Source: Bacteroidales bacterium (lineage in GTDB: Bacteria > Bacteroidota > Bacteroidia > Bacteroidales > UBA932). Taken from it: DNA of 26,131 bases. The position numbers and the translations under genes were made by a program. Positions 22,649 to 26,131 of this stretch are shown one piece after another (the stretch's first letter is position 1; each line of letters starts with the position of its first letter). The notes under the pieces were generated by a model. That model did not search any database. It had not been told where the DNA came from and saw nothing but the letters and a program-made list of their open reading frames with translations. Location: positions 1 through 26,131 of the forward strand of contig JAHHQQ010000026.1 of the NCBI GenBank assembly GCA_020026275.1. The letters run 5' to 3'.

Positions 22649-23263
22649 ATGAAAAAAACACTGATCCTCCTGACCTGTCTTTTCCTGTCAGTCTCTGCTG
22701 CCCTTGCCTGCAATCCGGAGAAGGAGGGACAGGCCCACAAAAACAAAGTCTGCCAAGGATATTCCGGCGGCATGATGCTCCATGCCGGATATCTGGCAGA
22801 CGGTTCTTCCTCACCCTTCGCCCGTTCCGGCTTCACGACCGGAATTGGCGGCGCGGTAAAAATACACCTCTGGAAACACCTCAGAGTGGGTTCGGAAGGC
22901 TACGTTTCGTCCATGAAACTGGACAACGACGGTTACATCGAATCCGGCTGGGGCGGAGTGCTCGCCGAATGGTGGGGACATCACAAACGTTTCCACCCTT
23001 ATGCCGGCCTGACCTTGGGTGGCGGCTCCCGCAAGAGCCTGCACTTGTTCGAAGGTGACAGCACGGACTGGGAAAAGGAAGAGAACGCCGTCTACAACAT
23101 CACCCCGTTCTTTGCCGTCGCTCCCTATATCGGCTGCGAATTCAGTCTGACCGGCCGCCTCAAACTCGCCCTCAAACTGGACTATCTGGTCGCCCTGCAC
23201 AAAAAAGAAGTCTTGAACCCACACGGCCCAAGACTCTATTTCGGCTTCATCTTCGGCCACTAG
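22649..23263 (+). CDS. Outer-membrane beta-barrel-like protein in the ABC/GntR operon
   Basis: A 204-aa exported protein with a clear signal peptide (MKKTLILLTCLFLSVSAALA). The mature part alternates hydrophobic and polar residues with aromatic girdles, as in small 8-stranded barrels: GGMMLHAGYLADG, GFTTGIGGAVKIHLWKHLRVGSEGYVS, FHPYAGLTLGGGS, VAPYIGCEFSLTGRLKLALKLDYLVAL, and a final strand RLYFGFIFGH. No catalytic motif is seen. Only 7 bp separate it from the GntR gene, so it is almost certainly the last gene of the operon. That gives ATPase, permease, repressor and a surface protein under one control, consistent with an envelope-related role. Confidence 0.75.
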   Translation: MKKTLILLTCLFLSVSAALACNPEKEGQAHKNKVCQGYSGGMMLHAGYLADGSSSPFARSGFTTGIGGAVKIHLWKHLRVGSEGYVSSMKLDNDGYIESGWGGVLAEWWGHHKRFHPYAGLTLGGGSRKSLHLFEGDSTDWEKEENAVYNITPFFAVAPYIGCEFSLTGRLKLALKLDYLVALHKKEVLNPHGPRLYFGFIFGH

Positions 23264-23266
23264 TCC

Positions 23267-23321
23267 TTTCCCTCATACGGGAAATGCCGAACTGCTCATA
23301 GCGAAGCTTCGGAACATTTTT
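23267..23321 (+). terminator. Possible terminator region after the ABC/GntR operon
   Basis: TTTCCC and GGGAAA (23267-23284) form a 6-bp hairpin. It is followed by CCGAA...TTCGG (23287-23312), which includes the 10-bp palindrome CGAAGCTTCG, and then AACATTTTT. No single stem is long, so this is a tentative call. Confidence 0.35.
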
Positions 23322-23389
23322 GAAGAAGATGAATTTATTACGGATAATAATGTTTATCTTGAATTCACATTAGCTAAAATATTTCAATT

Positions 23390-24139
23390 ATGAAGAAATT
23401 ATTCGTCGCGTTGGTGGTCGCTCTGACCAGTGCAATGTTTGCATCTGCCCAGGACATCATTACCAAAAAAGATGGACAGGACGTCGAGGCGGTCATTGAA
23501 GAGGTCGGTGACGACTATGTGAAGTTCAAGTATTTCGAAGAATTGGCTGGTCCTGTCATCGTTCTGAAGAAGAGGGATATTTTCCGTATCCAGTACCAGT
23601 CCGGAAGAGTGGAAACATTTGAGCAGAAGGTAAATCCGCTGTATGACAATGGAAGGGAACCAGTTGCCGGAATCCGGCCTGGCATGAAATACAAGGAACT
23701 CAAGACCCTGTACAATCCGAGAGAGTATGTTTCCGTGATGGGAGATGTGCATCCTGCCTGGTCAGGTGTCGCCTCCTTCCTGATTCCGGGTCTCGGACAG
23801 GGAATCAACAACGAGTGGGGCAGAGCCGCCGGCCAGTTCTTCGGAAGTTACGGCCTCATCCTGGCAGGCTCGTTGTGTGCCTCAGGCATCGCCGCTTCGG
23901 CAGACGGTTACAATCCAACTCTGGGCGTGGTGTCGATTGCCTGCATCTTGGGAGCCCTGGGACTCGATATCTGGAGTATCGTCGATGCAGTCAAGATCGC
24001 GAAAATCAAGAACATGTACCAGCAGGATCTGAGGAAACTCTATGCAGTGGACATTGATCTGTACCCAACTGTCAACTATGCCTATACCGCCAGCGGTCTC
24101 ACCCCAGCCGTCGGCATGACCCTGGCGTTGAAATTCTAA
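23390..24139 (+). CDS. Exported hypothetical membrane protein with PGLGQ motif
   Basis: A 249-aa Bacteroidetes-type conserved hypothetical. A signal peptide (MKKLFVALVVALTSAMFASAQ) is followed by a small beta domain, about 22-80, starting DIITKKDGQDVEAVIEEVGDDYVKFKYFEE and ending in RDIFRIQYQSGRVETF. This layout is common in Bacteroidetes exported proteins that begin with a 'trigger by KKDG' strand pair. Residues about 120-205 contain hydrophobic segments around FLIPGLGQGINNEWGRAAGQFFG, reminiscent of DUF5683/TM2-type PGxGQ hairpins, then a second segment (VVSIACILGALGLDIWSIVDAVKIAK). The tail ends LTPAVGMTLALKF, like an outer-membrane strand. Function unknown. It stands alone between terminator-like regions. 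Confidence 0.75.
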   Translation: MKKLFVALVVALTSAMFASAQDIITKKDGQDVEAVIEEVGDDYVKFKYFEELAGPVIVLKKRDIFRIQYQSGRVETFEQKVNPLYDNGREPVAGIRPGMKYKELKTLYNPREYVSVMGDVHPAWSGVASFLIPGLGQGINNEWGRAAGQFFGSYGLILAGSLCASGIAASADGYNPTLGVVSIACILGALGLDIWSIVDAVKIAKIKNMYQQDLRKLYAVDIDLYPTVNYAYTASGLTPAVGMTLALKF

Positions 24140-24184
24140 TTTCCAGCTTGCCTGCCGGCCATCACGACAACAGGACAGCGAAAG

Positions 24185-24285
24185 TTCCGTCGGAAGAATC
24201 TACACTTTGTAGTTACATTCCTACGGAATTTTTGTATATTGTCCTGAAAACCTATACAAATTTATCTCAATGGTGATCAGATCAC
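24185..24285. repeat. Cluster of short palindromes in the intergenic region
   Basis: Three short inverted repeats follow one another with 4-bp gaps: TTCCGTCGGAA (24185-24195), CTACACTTTGTAG (24200-24212) and ATTCCTACGGAAT (24217-24229), the last followed by TTTTG. A fourth, GTGATCAGATCAC (24273-24285), lies 43 bases before the zinc-ribbon gene. The first three may terminate the upstream gene; the fourth could be an operator. Confidence 0.4.
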
Positions 24286-24327
24286 TAGTTTTCACTTAAC
24301 TGACAATTTAAAGAAGGAGGACTGATT

Positions 24328-24615
24328 ATGGCAACATTCTACAAATACAAATGCGAACGATGCGGATACACCATTTCCACAGAACCGACCGGAAAATATG
24401 CTCTGCTTTCAAGACAACATAGGACCTATTTGTGCAAGAACTGCCGGAATATTGTCAATGTGAACGAAAGCATGGCCCGAGATCCGGAACTGCTTCCGGA
24501 ATGCCCAGTCTGCGGCTATGCCGGGCTTCTGCCATGGGATCCCGTCACCTGCGCCTGCCCGAAATGCGGCGGAAAGATGATTCAGGACGGGGACGAAGCC
24601 GTGCAGGCAGATTAG
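24328..24615 (+). CDS. Small zinc-ribbon protein with four CxxC motifs
   Basis: A 95-aa cytosolic protein without signal peptide. Four CxxC pairs are visible: CERC (about 9-12), CKNC (about 36-39), CPVC (about 59-62) and CPKC (about 77-80), enough for two zinc ribbons. The N-terminal half (YKYKCERCGYTISTEP) resembles rubrerythrin/FmdB-type ribbons; no enzymatic domain is attached. An unusually strong Shine-Dalgarno sequence, AAGAAGGAGG at 24311-24320, precedes the ATG by 7 bases, notable in a phylum that seldom uses it. The next gene, a secreted repeat protein, starts 19 bp after the stop, so the two are likely cotranscribed. Function unknown. Confidence 0.75.
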   Translation: MATFYKYKCERCGYTISTEPTGKYALLSRQHRTYLCKNCRNIVNVNESMARDPELLPECPVCGYAGLLPWDPVTCACPKCGGKMIQDGDEAVQAD

Positions 24616-24634
24616 GAAAGACAGACTTCCGATC

Positions 24635-24982
24635 ATGAAAAGAATCTTGACTATTTTGGGGATGCTCCTCATGCTGTTCCTCTTTTCACAGAACATGTCT
24701 GCCCAGAAAGTCTATTCAACGGACTATTCGACTCAGGCAGATGTGAAGGTCTATGTCGTCAAATACGAAAGCCAGGCCGACCTCGTGGTCTACAAGACAA
24801 AATACCAGAGTCAGGCGGACGGAAATGAAGGAATCTGGTACTTCACCGATTACCAGACACAAGCCGACAAGAAGATCTTCTTCGTCAAATACGAAAGTCA
24901 AGCCGACCTGAAGATCTACTTTACAAAATACAAGTCCAAAGCAGGCTGGAAAAAGAAATCAAAGATTCCTCTGATGTACTAG
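24635..24982 (+). CDS. Secreted YxSQAD-repeat protein (DUF6150-like)
   Basis: A 115-aa exported protein. The signal peptide is MKRILTILGMLLMLFLFSQ ending NMSAQ (residues 1-24). The mature protein is almost wholly six copies of a 13-residue repeat with pattern x-K-(V/I)-(Y/F)-x-x-(K/D)-Y-x-(S/T)-Q-A-D: KVYSTDYSTQAD, VKVYVVKYESQAD, LVVYKTKYQSQAD, a copy with a GNEGI insertion ending WYFTDYQTQAD, KKIFFVKYESQAD, and a degenerate LKIYFTKYKSKAG. A basic tail WKKKSKIPLMY follows. This matches Bacteroidetes DUF6150-type proteins, whose function is unknown. Regular beta-strand repeats suggest a small solenoid or sheet, possibly binding a ligand. The pairing with the zinc-ribbon gene is close (19 bp). 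Confidence 0.8.
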   Translation: MKRILTILGMLLMLFLFSQNMSAQKVYSTDYSTQADVKVYVVKYESQADLVVYKTKYQSQADGNEGIWYFTDYQTQADKKIFFVKYESQADLKIYFTKYKSKAGWKKKSKIPLMY

Positions 24983-25038
24983 AGGCAACATCCCCATCCC
25001 GTCCCCATCCACGACGTACCCTGTCCGCAAGACCCTTA

Positions 25039-25120
25039 CCGCCGGAACTCCAGGTCCCCAAACCTGCCGTCCCGGCGGAAATTGTTTGGAGGGGGGAATC
25101 CTTGATGGGAATGTCCCTCC
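25039..25120. terminator. GC-rich structured intergenic element between convergent genes
   Basis: CCGCCGG at 25039-25045 pairs with CCGGCGG at 25072-25078, and inside it CAGGT at 25051-25055 pairs with ACCTG at 25062-25066, leaving a symmetric 5-by-5 internal loop. A second stem follows: GGAGGG (25088-25093) with CCCTCC (25115-25120). No U-tract is present. Lying between the convergent repeat-protein and GIY-YIG genes, it may serve as a bidirectional terminator; a repeat element is the alternative. The rest of 24983-25162 holds nothing recognisable. Confidence 0.4.
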
Positions 25121-25162
25121 GGGCATTGAGAAATTCTATTGGTAGGAAATGCAAGAAGGGGT

Positions 25163-25822
25163 TTAAATGTCCTGTTCCATCTTTGTTCTGAGATCATCCA
25201 GAATTTCTCCTTGGTAGGTGAAATATTTGGCCCCTTGATAGGCACCTGAAGTATTACGCCTTTCTTCAGGCATGAACGTGCCTACGAAAGGAGACAATTT
25301 GTAAATTCGGTTCTGATACTCTATGTGGTCATCGTCCGCCACTTTGACCTGGATGCCTGTCGGAATGAAGGTCAAGGTCGCACCGATAGGGATGTGAACC
25401 ATGCTGAACTTGAATCTCGGTCTTTGCTTGTGTGCAGCATGGGGACTTTCTGCATCCTCTTCTGAATGCATCGCCTTCATTCCCTTCAGATGCACCTCAT
25501 TTATGATGGCATCGTCAAGAGTTGTTGAAATGTCTTTGAGTATTTCCAGCGCCTTGGCAGGAGGAACATTGAAAAACTCCCTGTTTTGCCGGATTCTCAA
25601 GTCTGTAAGCCTGTCAATGGTCTTGTGGATCAGTTTCTCAACCTCGTTGTATTTCTTGGTCTGTAGAGTTGCATAAATCTCGAAGGGGAGAGGTACTGCC
25701 GTATTGTCCAGTTCTTTGGAACGGATGTCAACTGGTCGTGAACTTTTCCCGATTTTTACCCAATCTTCTTTAAATGAAGGATTGGTCAGAATGTATACGT
25801 ACCCCGGTTTTTGTTCTTTCAT
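25163..25822 (-). CDS. GIY-YIG/T5orf172-type nuclease-domain protein
   Basis: A 219-aa protein with an N-terminal T5orf172/MUG113-type GIY-YIG domain (about 6-100): GYVYILTNPSFKEDWVKIGKSSRPVDIRSKELDNT, then YATLQTKKYNEVEKLIHKTID with the expected Glu, and REFFNVPPAKALEIL. The linker (about 115-135) is charged. The C-terminal part (about 140-219, VHIPIGATLTFIPTGIQVKVADDDHIEYQNRIYKLS, AYQGAKYFTYQGE) resembles the small beta-rich RAMA/DUF4357-like modules attached to restriction and defence proteins. The cellular role is unproven; such proteins are frequent in restriction-modification and mobile loci. A truncated AT-rich gene lies 49 bp upstream on the same strand and may share its operon. Confidence 0.8.
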   Translation of the reverse strand: MKEQKPGYVYILTNPSFKEDWVKIGKSSRPVDIRSKELDNTAVPLPFEIYATLQTKKYNEVEKLIHKTIDRLTDLRIRQNREFFNVPPAKALEILKDISTTLDDAIINEVHLKGMKAMHSEEDAESPHAAHKQRPRFKFSMVHIPIGATLTFIPTGIQVKVADDDHIEYQNRIYKLSPFVGTFMPEERRNTSGAYQGAKYFTYQGEILDDLRTKMEQDI

Positions 25823-25871
25823 GATATCGTTATTAGTCAGTTTGCTAATTTAGTAAATAAAAATGCTAGTT

Positions 25872-26131
25872 CTAAAAAATACGAGGAATTAACATGATTT
25901 TTCCATCAATGGCATCTTTAATGATGGCTTTAGTAAAGTTTTCTACATCTAGTTGAATACGGCTGATTTGTTCGTCTCTTTCACCCCAAAATTTAATTTC
26001 TTTAATCTTGACATGTCCGAAATATCTTGTATTAATGAAAGCATCGGAGTAATGGTATGAAAATCCATAGAGAGAAGTGATGTTGTGCGCTTGAAGTGCT
26101 CTCAGCTTTTTAATATTATCAATAATACACC
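25872..26131 (-). CDS. 3' end of an unidentified gene (partial, runs off the window)
   Basis: Reading the minus strand inward from the right edge (frame beginning at 26129), codons are open for about 85 residues to a TAG at 25874-25872; the other two minus frames stop within 30 bases. The visible C-terminus includes KKLRALQAHNITSLYGFSYHYS, then NTRYFGHVKIKEIKFWGERD, then ISRIQLDVENFTKAIIKDAI, ending KIMLIPRIF. I do not recognise a family. The region is clearly more AT-rich than most of the window, suggesting acquired DNA. Its stop is 49 bp before the GIY-YIG start, so cotranscription is plausible. Confidence 0.6.
   Translation of the reverse strand, partial: CIIDNIKKLRALQAHNITSLYGFSYHYSDAFINTRYFGHVKIKEIKFWGERDEQISRIQLDVENFTKAIIKDAIDGKIMLIPRIF

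Noticed and set aside
24911..24985. CCTCT...AGAGG inverted repeat around the stop of the repeat protein as a terminator
   Set aside because: Arms of only five bases with no U-tract; the larger stems downstream are better candidates.

Overview
The window is a chromosomal segment of a Bacteroidota bacterium, almost certainly order Bacteroidales. The evidence is a SusC/SusD (RagA/RagB) outer-membrane pair followed by Bacteroidetes-type SPII lipoproteins, a BACON-domain protein, a DUF6150-like repeat protein, and repeated matches to the Bacteroidetes sigma-ABfr -7 element TAnnTTTG upstream of genes. No rRNA, tRNA, CRISPR array, insertion sequence or phage gene was seen. Genus cannot be fixed from the sequence alone.

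Left part (1-3536, minus strand): a likely operon of a secreted CE2-like SGNH esterase, a dipeptidyl-peptidase-IV-like S9 serine peptidase, and possibly a translationally coupled 51-codon ORF, closed by a hairpin at 15-47. Divergent from it, after a 471-bp gene-free stretch, a five-gene nutrient-acquisition operon runs from 3933 to 12315: SusC-like TonB-dependent transporter, SusD-like lipoprotein, an HExxH zinc-metallohydrolase lipoprotein, a DUF4302 lipoprotein, and a BACON lipoprotein. The last two share a homologous C-terminal module. With the peptidase and esterase next door, this looks like a surface binding, processing and import system for a peptide- or glycoconjugate-type substrate, not a classic glycoside-hydrolase PUL.

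Middle part (12340-18153): housekeeping and metabolic genes. These are an EamA transporter with a structured leader, rmuC, a histidine-type (MINPP-like) phosphatase cotranscribed behind gpsA, and a divergent acyl-ACP thioesterase. gpsA and the thioesterase both touch glycerolipid and fatty-acid supply and share one compact intergenic region.

Metal homeostasis block (18189-20252): a CDF-family efflux protein with His-rich ends, divergent from a Fur/Zur-family regulator. A 17-bp perfect palindrome lies in the intergenic region next to the efflux-gene -7 element. An unrecognised 132-aa protein follows the regulator.

ABC block (20374-23263): a well-formed promoter with an inverted repeat immediately after its -7 element drives an ABC ATPase, a membrane permease, a YtrA-type GntR repressor and an outer-membrane beta-barrel-like protein. 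The repressor is the natural candidate to bind the inverted repeat.

Right part (23390-26131): an exported membrane protein, a four-CxxC zinc-ribbon protein next to a secreted protein made of six 13-residue YxSQAD repeats, then on the minus strand a GIY-YIG/T5orf172-type protein and the 3' end of an AT-rich gene that runs off the window. This edge looks like the start of an accessory region.
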